Under the pieces are notes generated by a model. The model was given only the letters and a program-made list of their open reading frames with translations, had not been told where the DNA came from and ran no database searches. Of a stretch of DNA of 64,000 bases, positions 37,562 to 50,934 are shown piece by piece (the stretch's first letter is position 1; the number at the start of each line of letters is the position of its first letter). The stretch is from Diphasiastrum complanatum (taxonomy: Eukaryota; Streptophyta; Lycopodiopsida; Lycopodiales; Lycopodiaceae), in assembly GCA_029204225.1 (NCBI GenBank), contig MU832563.1, positions 1-64,000 of the forward strand, written 5' to 3'. The position numbers and the translations under genes are program-made.

Positions 37562-38410
37562 ATGCCCTCTCTAGAATTAGACAACCAAGAACCTCTCTAT
37601 GAGCTCAATAGACCAACAAATATATTTGAGATGATGACAAAAGAAGAATTAGCTGAAACCATAAACACATTTCTAGGGACCTTTGATCAAAATGAGTCTG
37701 AAAGAGAAGATCTTATGTTAACAACACTAGATATTGAGACACTAATGGTTGTTAACACAATTGGGAATCCGACCCATAGGATGATGTTATTTTCCACAAC
37801 TCTGGTAGGAGAAGCTAGGCACTGGTACTATAATTGACCCTCATCTTCCATTTCCATCTTGGAGGAACTGTTACAACTGTTTATAGCAGAGTTTGGACTC
37901 AAATACAATGTTGATAGCTTGATGTTCGCTCTGACCATGATACAACAACAACCAAGAGAATCAATACGCCTATATGTTAAGCGACTCAAGGAGCTCGTTC
38001 GCCAATTGAACATAGGGCTAGCAACTGAGGTATCATCTCAATTAGTACTCACCTTTTTCTTGAGGGGCCTACAACCAGCTATCCAGCTAGAAGTATGCCA
38101 ATCTGGGATTACATCGTTCGAAGAAGTAGTGTCTAGAGCTAGAACTATAGAAGAGGCCTTTATTGCTACGAATGAATGCCAAACCATCTTAGCCATGATG
38201 AAAACCGTTTACCATACAGTACCATTGAAAGGGGACACCAAGCCAATACAACATGGTAAATCACCACTTGATAGTCCCACTCTTGTAGGAGGGGTTTCAC
38301 CTGCATGTCCCAACACCTTTTGCAGATATTATAGAGAGTGTGGCCATTCAGAGGATGGATGTTGGTCACAAGAGAATGATTTCAATACTAGAAATCGAAG
38401 TCAAGCGTGA
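37562..38410 (+). pseudogene. Ty3-gypsy gag with degenerate zinc knuckle
   Basis: The first frame (37562-37837, stop after EARHWYYN) and the second (37859-38410) together give about 275 residues in the Retrotrans_gag pattern. A GEARHWYY block is followed by an F.AEF segment (LLQLFIAEFGLKYN), Q..RESIRLYVKRLKELVRQL and FLRGLQPAIQLEV. The C-terminal zinc knuckle reads CRYYRECGHSEDGC, where the second cysteine of the usual CRYC has become tyrosine. A stop at about 37836 splits the gene. No nucleocapsid function is expected. Confidence 0.75.
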
Positions 38411-38822
38411 GGGAGCAAGTTAGCGGCTAGTAGACTCCAAAGACACTGCATTGTCAAGAAGGTAGCTTTGAGTGAAAAGCCATAATCTACAAGCATACAA
38501 AGCCATAGACATTAGATACAAGGGGTTGGGTTAGTCAATCGTGGAATTTTAAACAAAAAGACTGAATATTCATAGATCGAAAAGTTTAAATGACCTCCTT
38601 AGGATAGACGACACAAGACCAATGACAAAAGACCTCCGCAACACTCTATAGGAACACTCATCCCTGAGGGGACTAGGGCGAGAGTACTGACGATAACCCA
38701 GAGTGAGTTACGGACAAACCCACCTAGGAAAGAGTGGATGGAAGGGTGTGATTGGCACGTGAGTCTTGGGAAGTCCACTAAGTCTGAGGAGCCGATATCA
38801 TTCACATTTGTCAACATAACCA

Positions 38823-39340
38823 AGTTGTACCTCCTGACGAGGACAATAAAAGCGATTTAAACTATGTAGCAGTACAGGACATAGTATGGACAGCCCCTGT
38901 AGATTACTCGCCTAAATCTGGATCCATAGGCTACTGTGTAACGAAGCAAGAAAACAACAAGAGCCATGAACCCCCAACTGATGCATTTAATCAGGAATCA
39001 TTTGATATCCAACGCTTATTCGAATATCAAGAACAGACAATAGATGACCACATGGTGATAAACTTCGATATCCAAGATGGTACTGAAACACCATATGACT
39101 GGTTCCTTTGGGACGAAGAACTACCCAACTGCATCAGTGATGAGGAATATACACATGAAGAAAGCATGGCAATAGGGTATTCTCCCAAACCAAATGATGA
39201 TCTAAATCACTTGGCCACCTATCATATACACGAACGTCTGAATATACCAAAGACAGAAAGGGCAAAGAACATTGAAGTGCAAGTTAGGGGGATGTTGGAT
39301 AGATGTGGTAAGGTGACAACAATACACCCTTATCCTTGAT
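38823..39340 (+). pseudogene. Acidic open segment downstream of gypsy gag
   Basis: An open frame with an ATG at 39052 (95 codons) extends upstream without an ATG to about 38823 (VVPPDEDNKSDLNYVAVQDI). It is acidic, with TPYDWFLWDEELPNCISDEE, and contains no protease or RT motif. From its position it is likely part of the same gypsy element or its spacer ORF. Other frames upstream (38604-38820) also look coding, so a frameshift is likely. Confidence 0.35.
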
Positions 39341-39345
39341 TTCAC

Positions 39346-39849
39346 ATGGGAGAGTCGAGGGGTGGTAAGTTTGACTTTACTTTGCCAATCTGGTTTTGTT
39401 ATATTTTTTTATATTTTTTGGTCAACATTCTATCTTGTTTTAAATTACCACTAGAAAAATAGAAAAAAAAAAATTCGTTTTAGTGTATAAATATGGGAGT
39501 TATTGTTATTGCATGTGAGATCCACACACACTGAAAACTGTGATCCACAGATATCACAGATGAGTTGACTTAACTCCATTCACTCACGCTGCACTGCATC
39601 ATGTAGGCACAATGTGCTTGGACATGTGATTGCGAGACCGTCTCATGCATCCATACCCCTGCATTCTGCATATACTCTGAGCTGCATAGGGCATTATATA
39701 TTTTCTCCCATGGGCATGAGTGTCTAATCAGAAGCATAAAAGGGAGGGTGAGAGAGGAAAAAGAAGGAATGAGAAACAATATAGTGGGGTGGGGAGTGAC
39801 TCCATCACCCAATAGATAAGGCATGATTGACTGGACAGTTGGAGAATTT
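39346..39849. other. Stretch without a recognised gene
   Basis: Possibly the 3' LTR of the gypsy remnant, but I could not define its ends. T-rich around 39390-39430. Confidence 0.3.
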
Positions 39850-42684
39850 ATATAGCTGAAGTATACGGATAGATATCTAATATTTAAATCCGAAATGGTA
39901 CAAGAAATTCAATTCCTTCAAGAAGATCACTAAATTGCATTATCCGATAATCCAGAGATCTAAAACCTCTATCTGGATTTCCAATACCAGATATGCACAT
40001 ATCTATTCCACCAAATACCGGAGTACCCCCTAATTTGTTCCTAATGGATCGCAATAATCCAGTTCAAAATTGTGATTTAACAAGAATCTGCACATGGCTT
40101 TACCGTCACATAAACAACCCATCTGGTTGGTACTATCCATCCCGAATTCCTACCATCTGAGAGTTACAACTCTTAGGAATAAGGTTCAGTACAAATGCGA
40201 ACCAAGTGTCATTCTCGTTCCATGCCACAATTTTCCATAACAAAATAGGGTCAACTCATGGTCCTATAGATATTCAAAATAAATTCAACTTAATGAATTC
40301 AAAAAACCGGTGCTATGCAATTTCCTTAGAGGGATTCTTAACCAACCCAAATTACACAACACTATCACATTTACCTACTCCTGTGTGTCTCATTTTATTC
40401 CTCCCTTAGATTTTTCAATCACCCAAAAATTCTTTTAGCGAAGGTCCCCCAAAATTCCATTGACACAAGTAAATGCTAGGCTACTTCCCTTTTGACCACA
40501 TCAGTTCATTTTCATTACTTTGTTAAAGTTGCCAGAATCAATGGAAAATCAATAAAATTTGGTTCCGGGTACTCTTTGATATTCGAGACACTTGTTTTTT
40601 AATCGAATATAGAACTACCTCCCAAAAATTACCACCTTATTCCATTCATTCACCTTAACAAGTATCTGAAAAGCTTTAATTAGCCCAATCTTAAAGATCA
40701 AAATCATTTAAGATAAGCCTATCGGTGCACACCGAGTCTAAAAGGAAGAACCGAAAATATCATTTAACTCAATTAACTGGGAATATTGCTACTCCAGAGT
40801 TAAACCAATAAAAGCACAGTACCAGGAACCCAAAATTCCCACTAACTGGGTACTTGCCCTGAGAATAGTACCACTACCATTGTTTTGTCAAGATCGATTT
40901 AGAAAAAATTCAAACCGATTGATACAGCTTGACACAAAAACAATGGTATTAAGTTCTCAAAAAAACTAGGCTTATAGGTGATTGTCAAGTTGATAAGGCC
41001 TCAAGCATGCATATTGCCCATGGAGAAGAAAAACTAAATTCCTCTTGCCAAGACCGGAAAGCTACTTTCAAAACGACAAGGTTACAGCATTGACTACCGA
41101 GCATCAAGAAACCAGAGTTCCTCTAATTGGATGCTTGTAACTTAAATTCACCGAGTCGATTTTGCAACCCATTTTGAAATCAACTTTCAAGTTACCAAAC
41201 GTCAAGCCCATAGAAAAAAACCTCAATCAATCGGCATGCAAAAGCATTGATACGGACGTTCATGCAATTCAACCAACTCCCGTCCTACCCCATGCAACAA
41301 AATCAACTTTAACTTTAAAAAACATGCACAAGCAAAAGCCTAGACCCCACAAAGGTCTCACATTCCACTGAAAAAAAACCCTAACAGGTTTTTTGAAGGA
41401 AAGGGAAGTAGTTCTCTGCACCAGCCGCCACCATCGCGAGAGAGAGAGAGAGATTTTCCCACATGCAGGAAGGGAATGGGATCGCAATCCACCTCGGACC
41501 TTCAGCGGGGCTAAACCAACAGGCATTCATCCTACTTCAACACTGCGACTAACCACACATGCTTCCAATTTGTCCAGCTAATATCCGGTCAGACAGAGGC
41601 TTCTTCCCCAGAGTTCGTCAGTACCCGAATCTGGCATCACGGCCTACCCCTGCTAATTTCAGATCACAGATGGACGTTCCATTTGCTGAAAAAGAGCGAG
41701 CAAAGGGTTTTCAAAGATTCACTCTCATCAAGAAGACCTGAATTGAAAGGAAGGGCGAGCAGCAGCTTGAAACCAAGACATATCCTTACCCACAATCCTC
41801 AAATCCCGAGCTACAGACAAAGCGAAGCCTGACCTGCTCTTTGCACTGGTGCTTTCTATTTGCATCATTTATGCAAATCAAAGTCTGAGAAAAACAGCAC
41901 AAAGCAAGAACCCGGCTGTCTCACAATTATCAACAGCAATTCCAGGTTTCAAGGACTCCAAAAACGGGTTTAACAGTCAGACATGGAACAACAGACTAGT
42001 TCCCATAGGTCAAGATTTCAGATCAACAATTGATAGCACAAAATAGCATCACTGTTTAGAGGTCTGGGAAGAAAGCATCAACCAGAGAAAGGTTTCACAG
42101 AAGTCTCTAACTGCATGCAACACTTTTTTCTATTCCAAATCTGCTTTTCTAGAGAATCTACAATTTACAAATCCATTCCATGGTTTCAGTTTCGAGTTTG
42201 CATAAATACAAGTAGATTAAGCATATAAATACTTAATTTTTCACATGCAAACCAAAAAATTCAAGATTTCCAATAGCAATCAGTTTATTTATGCAAGATA
42301 AATTGATTGCATGCCAATCTATCAATAAACCTCTTGCTGCCCAATCTGAATCAAACTGTCCAAACCATTGTGGACTCATGCAAATCATTCATCTTAAAAA
42401 ACAGATTTGAACAAGAAAGTGGATCTACACATGTAGATCATTCTACTTCAAACGAAAATTTTCACAAGGCTTCAGAAAATAAGAAGCTCTAAAAATAATC
42501 AAACAAGGAGAAGAGCACTCTACCACCAAGTTTGAAAAGCATGCTTTACACAAGAATTAGAGAATCCAAATCCAATTTCCCTTGAAAAATAGCACTCCAA
42601 CTGGGATGTGAATCCAAGTGCGTTCCAATTCCGATTTGATGTAGAACTTCTCTCCATCCCATCCAAAAATCGCATCTTAGCCGG

Positions 42685-42696
42685 GCTCGGATACCA
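42685..42696 (-). other. Primer-binding site of the second copy
   Basis: On the minus strand this reads TGGTATCCGAGC, one change from the initiator-tRNA-Met complement TGGTATCAGAGC. It lies one base from the LTR. It confirms the family reads right to left and uses a tRNA-Met-type primer. Confidence 0.75.
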
Positions 42697-42697
42697 A

Positions 42698-43186
42698 TTT
42701 AAAGACCACTAGGAAAAACCCCTAAGATGAGGATAAGAAAACACAAGAGAGACTGTGGAGCAAAACCACCCGACCAATCCTAGACCCCTCCTGGAGAATC
42801 CTCTTAGATCTAGCCCCCAAGCCATGCCAATGTGACAGCAAGAGGTAAAGAGCTCATCAGGTAACCTAGACCAAGTCGTCGACGGAATAATCACTACCTC
42901 AATATATAGAGAGTAGGATCCTATGCATGAGCACATGCAATTCCCATGCAGGTCAACTATATATAGGTTACAACTCTACATGCATACCTCTTGCCTGTAT
43001 CAGTCACATGTACATGCAATACTCCATATGTCTCAATTAGAGTGTTTGGGTCCTCTCAAGGTCATTAGTCATCAACAGGCCTTGACTTGGATTAAAATCT
43101 AGGCGTGACCAATAATCTCGAACACTGGAGGGCCGGTCTACCATATTAGGACTATTCCAGTTCCTTAACCGAATATGGCCGTAACA
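42698..43186 (-). repeat. 5' LTR of the second copy
   Basis: Runs from TTTAAAGACCACTAGG (the TG end mutated to TT) to GGCCGTAACA. It shares the whole LTR with the pair at 26172 and 32226 but has a few single-base indels, so it is older or more diverged. Confidence 0.9.
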
Positions 43187-43274
43187 CACACAGACACACA
43201 TATCTTTCACTCTCCAATCTCTCTTTCTCTCTCTCACATATACACACATCTTTCACTCTCCAATACTTGATATA

Positions 43275-44028
43275 TTGTACCGTGAGTTTCCACAACCAAA
43301 TCGATTTAATGACAAATGGACGAAGACGAGTATGTGTACGCATATTCATCATAAGCGTCAATCATTAAGACGATTATGTAGTAAAGGCAAGAAGAGGCCA
43401 GGATGGACATCTAAAAAAGATTGGGAAATAGTTGTTTATGGATCCAAGCATCCTAATCCCAAGTGCTTTAAGCAACAAAGAGAGTCAACAAAATCAAAGC
43501 TTAATCTTTTGGGCCAATCTCACCTTGGATTGGGAGACAAGGCCAATATGCATGCCTAATTTGTAAGCAATTCTCCTTTAGCTAATTGCATTTCATATGT
43601 TTATTGTTTACCAATAATTTTTTGTTTTTTTTCTAATCATCGATTTGTGTTGATGTAGGTTGAAGATTATGGGCGTAAGTATACAAATGTCGAATACAAT
43701 ATTGGATATCGCCAAGGCTATAGTGCCTTGGTTGATCATCTTGCGGCACAAGGCGTACATCCAAGGGTAAATTTTGTTACATAATTTGTATTTCTCTTAT
43801 TTTCGATACACAATTTGTATTTCATTTCATTTTTATGATATGTGTTTGGCTAATAATTACTGATTTGTTTTGTGACTGTGTATGTAGAGGGCATCCGCTT
43901 CCTTTGTGGAAGAAAGTACGGGAGGAAACCAAGGAGAAGAAGGGAATGCAGATGAAGGGGACGAAGGCGATGACGAAGGACAAGATTCAGCTTCGGACAA
44001 CGATGAGGGAGAAGCTAGCGAAGACTAA
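43275..44028 (+). pseudogene. Spliced gene remnant, possibly plant transposase (Transposase_24-like)
   Basis: Three exons are visible: about 43275-43562, 43659-43766 (36 codons) and 43888-44028 (47 codons with stop). They are joined by GT..AG introns, all in phase 0. Exon 1 has KRPGWTSKKDWEIVVYGSKH and FKQQRESTKSKLNLLGQSHL, reminiscent of the W..F..K....NR.K...H.GS block of Ptta/En/Spm transposases. Exon 2 reads VEDYGRKYTNVEYNIGYRQG and on. Exon 3 is a strongly acidic tail (GEEGNADEGDEGDDEGQDSA). An in-frame TAA (43557-43559) sits one codon before the first donor. The 5' end is unclear, close to the LTR at 43186. The family assignment is tentative. Confidence 0.45.
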
Positions 44029-44245
44029 GAAGCCTACTATTACTTCTTAGATTTGATGTATTTTTAGTATTTGCAAAAGTAGAAAAAAAGAGTATTAGTA
44101 TCAATGCTCTGTTCATGAATTAGATGCGAAGTACACTTTTTTGAATTATGAATATAAACTTTTGTATTTGATCATCTCTATCTCATTATGTATGGAATGA
44201 TTGTTTATTGTATTTCATCTTGTATAAATTTGTTGTAAATATATA

Positions 44246-44288
44246 CAAACAATCAAATATTTAAGATATTTGATTGTTTGTATATATT
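44246..44288. repeat. Inverted repeat of about 19-bp arms
   Basis: ATACAAACAATCAAATAT is followed after a few bases by its complement, ATATTTGATTGTTTGTAT. It lies about 220 bases after the stop of the gene remnant and could form a hairpin. Confidence 0.75.
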
Positions 44289-44634
44289 AAAGATGATAAA
44301 AACATACCTCATCTATTGTTTGGATGATCTTTAATTCCTTCTAAGATGCATCTCTTTTTTTCTCTATAAAAGCAAACAATGAAAACCAAATCATTGTTGG
44401 ATTACAAATCAAATAATCATTTTTAAACTACAAATCAATCAACAAAATGATAATTGTTAGAATACAAATCAAAGAATCATTGTTAAATTAAAAATCATTA
44501 ATCATTGTTACATCAATCTCACCATGTTGAAGATATTATGAAAATGCACTTTATGATTCAAATGTAATCTACCAAAATTTAGAATAATATACCTCATGAA
44601 TAAACAATGAAAAACTAGCAAACAAAACTATCTC

Positions 44635-44636
<2 letters not shown>

Positions 44637-44712
<76 letters not shown>
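44637..44712. repeat. (CT)n microsatellite
   Basis: About 75 bases of pure CT. Confidence 0.95.
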
Positions 44713-44714
<2 letters not shown>

Positions 44715-45837
44715 AAAATTTAGAATGCCTAACATACCTTATGCATTTGCTTGGATTGTCTCCTTTCCTTCTGCATGAGTGTAGATCAACATATTGTGAA
44801 CCTGTCGAAGAAGTTAGATCCGGGAATTCAAAGAGTAGAGGGTGTAGGAGGCCCAAAAAGAGCTGAAAATTGCCATTTTTCATGCTTTTTGGAAGATTTC
44901 TTGCTACAAATCCACAAGAGGATCACACATGGAGCCTAGCTTGTTTTTTATTGACCTTTTTGAGAAGCTATAAAACATGCAAATTGGTTGCCAAAGGCTT
45001 GTGCTCCGTCTCCATGAAGTTTGTTGCTAGAGCACCCTCCCACAATATGAAAATTCGTCGTTCTCAACCTATACAACATCTCTGGACCTGATTGCAGGCT
45101 TCACGGAAATCTAATGTACTCTTAAAGACTGTTGGTAAAGCCTCTTTGGGTGTGTTGCATGCGTGGTGTTTTGTGATTTTGCATGAAACCTCCTTGAAAA
45201 AGTGTGCCCTCTTACAAAATTTTCAATCGTTATGTTCTCACACGCAGGGTGACATGGCAATCATCTCGAAAACTTATACTTCTTTTATACTATGCTTTGC
45301 AACGACCAATTTGGTGCACCATAGCTCAAGTTATGGCCGTTTAAAATTTTGATAATTATGTGTGTCACACACACACACTCACTCACTCACTAAACAAAAG
45401 CTCTATTCTCTCTGTTACATATTGCAGTTGTAAAGCTCTATTCTCTGTGTTAACATACTGCAGCCCTTGCATAGTGCAGGGAGTACAACGCTAACACATT
45501 ATGAGATGAGGGTCACATTGAGCCCCATCCCCAAAAATGTTTCCCAAAGGACATAAAAGTTGGAAACGCTACTTCGAGCTCGAGTTTGACTTGAGAATTC
45601 GAGGCCTCGCCCAGCCATACGCTTGCGCGTGCTTCTGGCTATGTAATTTTCTTATCCAAGCACGTGGCATCTTCGACCCTACGATGGTCATCAATCGACG
45701 GTTCTAAATACTCGAACAAAAACTATTTGTTTCCTCTCGATCTCGTAGAAACTATTGCACTCCTCTTCTTCTTCGTCTTCCTCCTCTTTTCTGTTCTCGA
45801 TCAGTCTGTCTGATCTGTGCTGATCGACAATCCAGCG

Positions 45838-46371
45838 ATGGCATCATCGTCATCTGTGCTGCTGCTGCAAATGGACTTTTCGGCTGGCTCTTCTGCACTC
45901 TCTTCGTCCATGAGGGGCGCATCTCTGCCCATCCAACGAGTAGCTGGAGCAGCTCCTCGCACTGTAAGAATGGGATCGCTGAAGGTGCGGGCCGAGTCTG
46001 AAGCATCCACCACACCGGCTGTCGTTCTTAACCCTTCTATCAAAAAAGATGTGGACAAGGTGGTTGACACTGTCCTTGTGTCCGATCTCTCCAAGCCTCT
46101 CACGGCTTATTGTAGGTAGGCCACTTCTGTCACACTTTGTAACTAGTAAGGTTGATTTATCTTGAATCTTACATTAAAGGGAGATTGGTGTTCGCAGTGA
46201 TAGTTCTGTCGTTTACAAATCGGTCCTACAATAATTAACTGGAGTGACGCTTTTACTTGTTGGTTGTCTAGATGTTGGCGATCGGGAACTTTCCCACTAT
46301 GCGACGGCTCACATGCCAAGCACAATAAGGCCACAGGAGATAATGTTGGACCGTTGCTTGTGAAGAAGTAG
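45838..46371 (+). CDS. NEET: NEET/CDGSH-type 2Fe-2S protein, plastid-targeted, 125 aa
   Basis: A homodimeric [2Fe-2S] protein of the NEET family. Plant members act in iron and ROS balance and Fe-S transfer in plastids and mitochondria. Exon 1 is 45838-46115 and exon 2 is 46272-46371. The intron (156 bp, GTAGG..CTAG) splits an Arg codon. Residues 1-52 are Ser/Ala/Arg-rich and end LKVRA, a good chloroplast transit peptide. The middle ([20 protein letters not shown]) matches plant NEET proteins. The cluster motif [16 protein letters not shown] is complete, with ligands Cys92, Cys94, Cys103 and His107. The C-terminus ends GPLLVKK. The ATG is preceded by a CT-rich leader typical of plant 5' UTRs. 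No break was seen. Confidence 0.95.
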
Positions 46372-49300
46372 AATTCCGATGAAGCATTTAACAGCAAGGT
46401 CAATGCGGCCGTCCTGTAAAGATGGTATTTGATGTTTGGATCAAATGCTTCGACCTAAACTTTCAGATTTTATGCTTCTTTCTGTATGGATTAGGGCAAG
46501 TTCATGTTACCCCTTGCCATGAGCGTTCTCTTTGAGCCAGTTGTAGTATAAGGCTCTTATCTTAATATATGACCGGGTATGTCTTAGCAGTGGTAACTAC
46601 GTTGTCGAGAACACCTTATTTTCAACAATAATTATTCAACCGGCATGTTGAGTAAATGCTCCTATACTGATTCTTCTCACAAAACGTCTTGTTGCTGAAT
46701 TAAAGAAGAAACTGTTAGTCCTTTCACAGCAAGCAAGTTATTTGATTGCCACAGATCATGATGCATCCTATCTTTATTTTCGCAAATTGCAAACGAGCAC
46801 TTTTTCAACCTCTTAATTAAGGATCAGTTTCAAATATCTGAAAACTCTCTGGAAGAATAGTTGATTGACTAAAAGAGTTGCTGTCATGTTGCTTACCTGT
46901 AACTACCTGATTCTAGAATTTTGCTTGGACTCCCGCAGACTATTTTCTTGATCGGTGGCTCTTGCACTACAATTCTAGCTTAATGAGAATGCTATGGATT
47001 GGAGGACCCATGCTCAAGCCTTCAGGCATGGAGTGTCAAAAAGTTCAATAGTCTTAAGCTTTTTTCTTTTGTTATGGAGTTGAGATGTAAGTTTCAAGTG
47101 CATAAATTCCTATGAGATCTGGGCCCTTAGGATCTGTCCTTTAATATCATATCAGTATCATTTTGTTCCCAGATCATTCATGATAAGCTATAATTGGGGC
47201 CTCGAAGTACAACATATAATGGGCAGTTTTCGTCCTTTGCTCTCATATTTGAATCAAACCTTTCCATGCAAAGGCTCCAAAAAGGGGAGGCTGAAGGAGC
47301 CGTGTTTGCGGTCATTTGAATGTCCAAAGCATAGTCAACTAAAGATAGGCCATAGTTGCATAGACTAGGAGTTAGGCTTTTGGGATTTTTGTTTGTCTTT
47401 TGGGAGAAGTGACAATAAATTGACAAGACATTTTTCATGTGCTGCAGTTATCAATGTGTGTGTGTGTGTGTGTGTGTTGCACGTGATTACGGAAAGCTCG
47501 ATGATTGAAGAAACACTGATTTTCTTTAAAATATTTGAAATAAATATCAATGGAGATGAGTACTAGGCTCTAGCTCTTACCAACTCTCACAAGCACATAG
47601 TAGGAGAATCAACACAGATGAAAGAGAAAGCACACAAGAACCTCAAACTTTTATGAACTGAATATTGAGGTACTAGGAAAAGTATCAAAATCTTGTCTAT
47701 ACACTGTCTGGAAAATCTCTTAACATTTAGTGATCTATATTTCATTGAGTTGTGATTCTTTTCTAAAAGAATTGTGATTCCTTTTTGAAAAGGTAGGGCC
47801 CAACACACTAATGAAAGAATCGAACCCTTTCCCTGATGAATAATCTTGAGTAGCATGTTTTTGCCTAGTTTGTTGTTTTTTGCACATCAAAATAGGCGTT
47901 TGAGCTCAATTTTGACAAATGTAAGCGATTATTGTGTGCACTTAGGAGTCAAAACTTGCTAGACTAAGTGGCCATTGTAGTGGCTATTTTGTATTATTTA
48001 GTAGTACTAAAATGTAATTGTGGGAAATGCCAAACAAATCACTTTTTTTTAATTTTTTCACCATTTTTTTTGTTAAACATTTGTGGTTTCTGAAATATAC
48101 CAATTCCTATTCAATTCTTTCTCAAAGAATTTGATTTTTAAACTGTCTAAACTGCCCAAAAGGCCAATTATTAAAAGGCTAGAATCTTACAAGCATACAC
48201 ATAACAAGTTCTTTGCCTCGATTGCTTGTAAGCTACTTAAATTCATAGCTTGGGGCTAGATTGGATTCTCTTTACCAAGCACCTATGAGTCAAATACTCA
48301 TATCGTTTGATTTATAGTGCAATCGACGAGATTTGACATGGATCAAAATGGACATTAGAAAACCACTCTTAATTGATATTTTGTTTATCACGATGCTTAT
48401 AGTTATCGTAACTCTAAAAATAAATTCAATCCTTTAGCAAAGATGTTTGCGACTTGATTGTTGGTGTAGTAGTACTCGAACTCTATTTTGCCATTATGCA
48501 CCTTATTCTTTATGAAATGTCAACCAAAATACATTTCGTTTGACCATTAAACTTAGATTGTCTCAATAGAATTATGTCGGTGCTAGTTTTCTTTGTTGAA
48601 TTGCTTCTAGTAATGTTTAGGAGAAAATTGTTGCGCCTATAATTTAGCTTCAGTAGAAGATAATAGCATTTTAGGTTGGTTTGAATTCCAAATTATGATT
48701 TTTTGAGTTGTTAATCTTTGAAATTTGTAACAAAATTTTTATAGTCAAGAATCAGTTGTGAGCAATGTTTCCACAAATTGTGATACGTCGGGAAATGAAT
48801 CTCGATTCGCCAATGAATTGTTCAAGTTTGTTTTGAATTGAATCTTGAAAAAAACAAGGTTCTTTGATTTGATTTTCAAAGACTTAATTTGTATTCAAAT
48901 GTTTACCTAGTGTATGGTGTGATGAATGTTTGATGATAGATCCTGCCTAAATTATAATTACAATGTTAAGTGGAAGTTGGAAAATGGAATCTAGTTTTGT
49001 GTCCAATCAACATTGTCATGTGCACTCATGATTTTGTGAATACTAATTTGGTTTTAGGCTTCAGCTTTCTACGAGCCGCAATGATCTTTCAAATGTATGT
49101 GTTTATAATCATCTTATCTTAATAAGAATTTAGAAACATTACATGCATGATACATAATACATTATAAATTCTTTACCATTATGTCTTTGGAAATGTAAAA
49201 TTATTTTTCCAACCAATTCTTTTCGATTCTTTTTGTATGGGATCTTTGAACCACAATCCATGTTGATTTGTAAGTGCGCAGTACTAAAAAGGGTGGAAAC

Positions 49301-50930
49301 ACTACTTATCCCAATGAAGCGACTTGAGATTAACCTTGTGGAGCTTTGTTAAGTGGCACATCTAATCAAAGAGCTTCGTAAGAAACTTGAAAAATCAAGT
49401 GTGAAATCCAAAACTTGGGTCCCATTCATGTGTTGATATGGTCACGATTGGAGCAAGATGCGACTTAGTGTTAGTAAAGACTTGCATTACATCTCATTGT
49501 TCTTATATGCATGAAAAATTGCTTTCAAAAGAGAGATTTGAAATAAGAAACTAGTCACCGTGGTGCTCTTGCAAAGGTAAAAAGTTTTCAAGTATAGAAT
49601 TTCAAGACAAAGTTATATAGATAGAGTTTCCCAATCATAAAGAGAACATTTAAAAACATAAGTAAGAAAAAGAGATGATTTTAATCGAAAACAAAAGGCT
49701 GCAAGAATAAAACATCAAAAAAATTTATATAGCATTTTTGATGCCAACATTGCAGACCTCCAACAAAGGTCTTATGAACCCCAACTTGTCGCCAATTGGA
49801 GTGAAACATCACTATTTTCCAAAGTGTAGCAGTAGTGACCTCTGGAAATCCAACAACAACTTTCTTCACTTCCGTGTATTTAAAAGGTGGCTCATCATTA
49901 AGAGACCCTTGGAGTTTGAAATCGTAAGGAATGTCTGCAATGCAAAGGGTGTAAGGTCTTCTTTTAATGAAATTTGAAATCACCTTTGCATCGCCTTGGT
50001 GAGTAGTATAGTGACAGGGTTGATCATCAATAGGAATGTAGGTCTTCTTTGGATCTTCTTCAGCAAGGACCCCCCCAATCTGTTGAAGCTCCCTCTGCCT
50101 CTTCTCTGCCTTGGCCTTTTGTGAATGAGTCCTGAATTGTTCAAGAAGGTGGCCACTCTTCCTATCCTCGTTAGTTTGTAAGAGTAAATATAAGAAAATG
50201 TCTAGTAACTTATGCTCAACATGGTCAGCAACAATAATAATTTAAGCTCAACATGGTTAGCAACTAACTTATTCTCAACACGGTTAGCAGCAATGATAAC
50301 TTATGCCAACACGGTTAGCTACATTAACTAAAAAAATGAAAAATGAATTAAATCCAAAAGTGATTAATGTTACTGGGTGAATTGATCGCCAAAGTACCTA
50401 CCACTAGTTGTGGTTAAACCACTAACACACTGAGAACTTTCACTAGTAAACCACCACAGCTAACAGTTACAGATCTATAATAATACAACCCGATATATCA
50501 AACCCTGACTAACATCCATCCACAAAGTACCATGAAACTAGACAACACATTTGCATTCCATATTCCTGTTATTGAAATATAGTACAACAATTTACAAGAC
50601 ACAACCATCACATAAAACTGGAAATTTCCATTACATCAAGGATCATACAAAGGAAAACGCATTACTGAAATTACATTCCATCCTAACATTGAAATATACA
50701 CGGCTACACAGTGGAGGCAGCGACATCATTCTACACCAAGTCTGCTTGAGAGGTCTTAAGCAAGACCATTCTACTTGCAGCCTGCAGCCTGACATAGAAT
50801 TTATATCACAATCTCACACGGAATACTCAGGTCTCATCCTTTCTGACACTTGGTTACACTTCTGCTGTCCACACAACGTAAAACCAAAAGTCCCCTTCTT
50901 CGAATAATTTATACTCTTGCCAAAAAACCG
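46372..50930. other. Long stretch without a recognised gene
   Basis: Probable 3' UTR of the NEET gene at first, then AT-rich sequence. A short (TG)n run lies at 47455-47476. Frames up to 118 codons (50551-50907) have no recognisable domain. Confidence 0.45.
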
Positions 50931-50934
50931 TAAC

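Larger units (their letters stand above)
36700..39345 (+). mobile_element. Ty3-gypsy element remnant (PBS-like sites and gag)
   Basis: Two sites reading AACATTGGTGCGYCYT (36706 and 36841) look like an LTR end (..AACA) followed by a primer-binding site similar to the TTGGCGCC type of plant gypsy elements. Gag follows from 37562. No protease, RT or integrase was found, so pol is deleted. The 3' limit near 39345 is followed by GAGTCGAGGGGTGG, which could be the polypurine tract. Confidence 0.5.
39850..43186 (-). mobile_element. Second, 3'-truncated copy of the 489-bp-LTR element
   Basis: From about 39865 to 42697 the sequence follows 29290-32225 of the first element, for example in GATAATCCAGAGATCT, AATACCAGATATGCACATAT and CTTGACACAAAA. 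The 489-bp LTR follows at 42698-43186. A recognisable primer-binding site (GCTCGGATACCA, 42685-42696) lies between them. The 3' half and 3' LTR are missing. As in copy 1, no gag-pol frame is visible. Confidence 0.85.
44029..45360. other. Stretch without a recognised gene
   Basis: AT-rich. It includes a near-palindrome at about 44246-44287 (TACAAACAATCAAATATTTA and its complement), the microsatellite at 44637, and an 86-codon frame at 45092 that I do not consider a gene. Confidence 0.45.

Noticed and set aside
45752-46103. Minus-strand frames of up to 100 codons over the NEET gene
   Set aside because: They are antisense shadows of exon 1, whose plus-strand product is clearly recognised.
50551-50907. 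118-codon plus-strand frame
   Set aside because: No recognisable domain or splice context, with composition like the surrounding AT-rich DNA.
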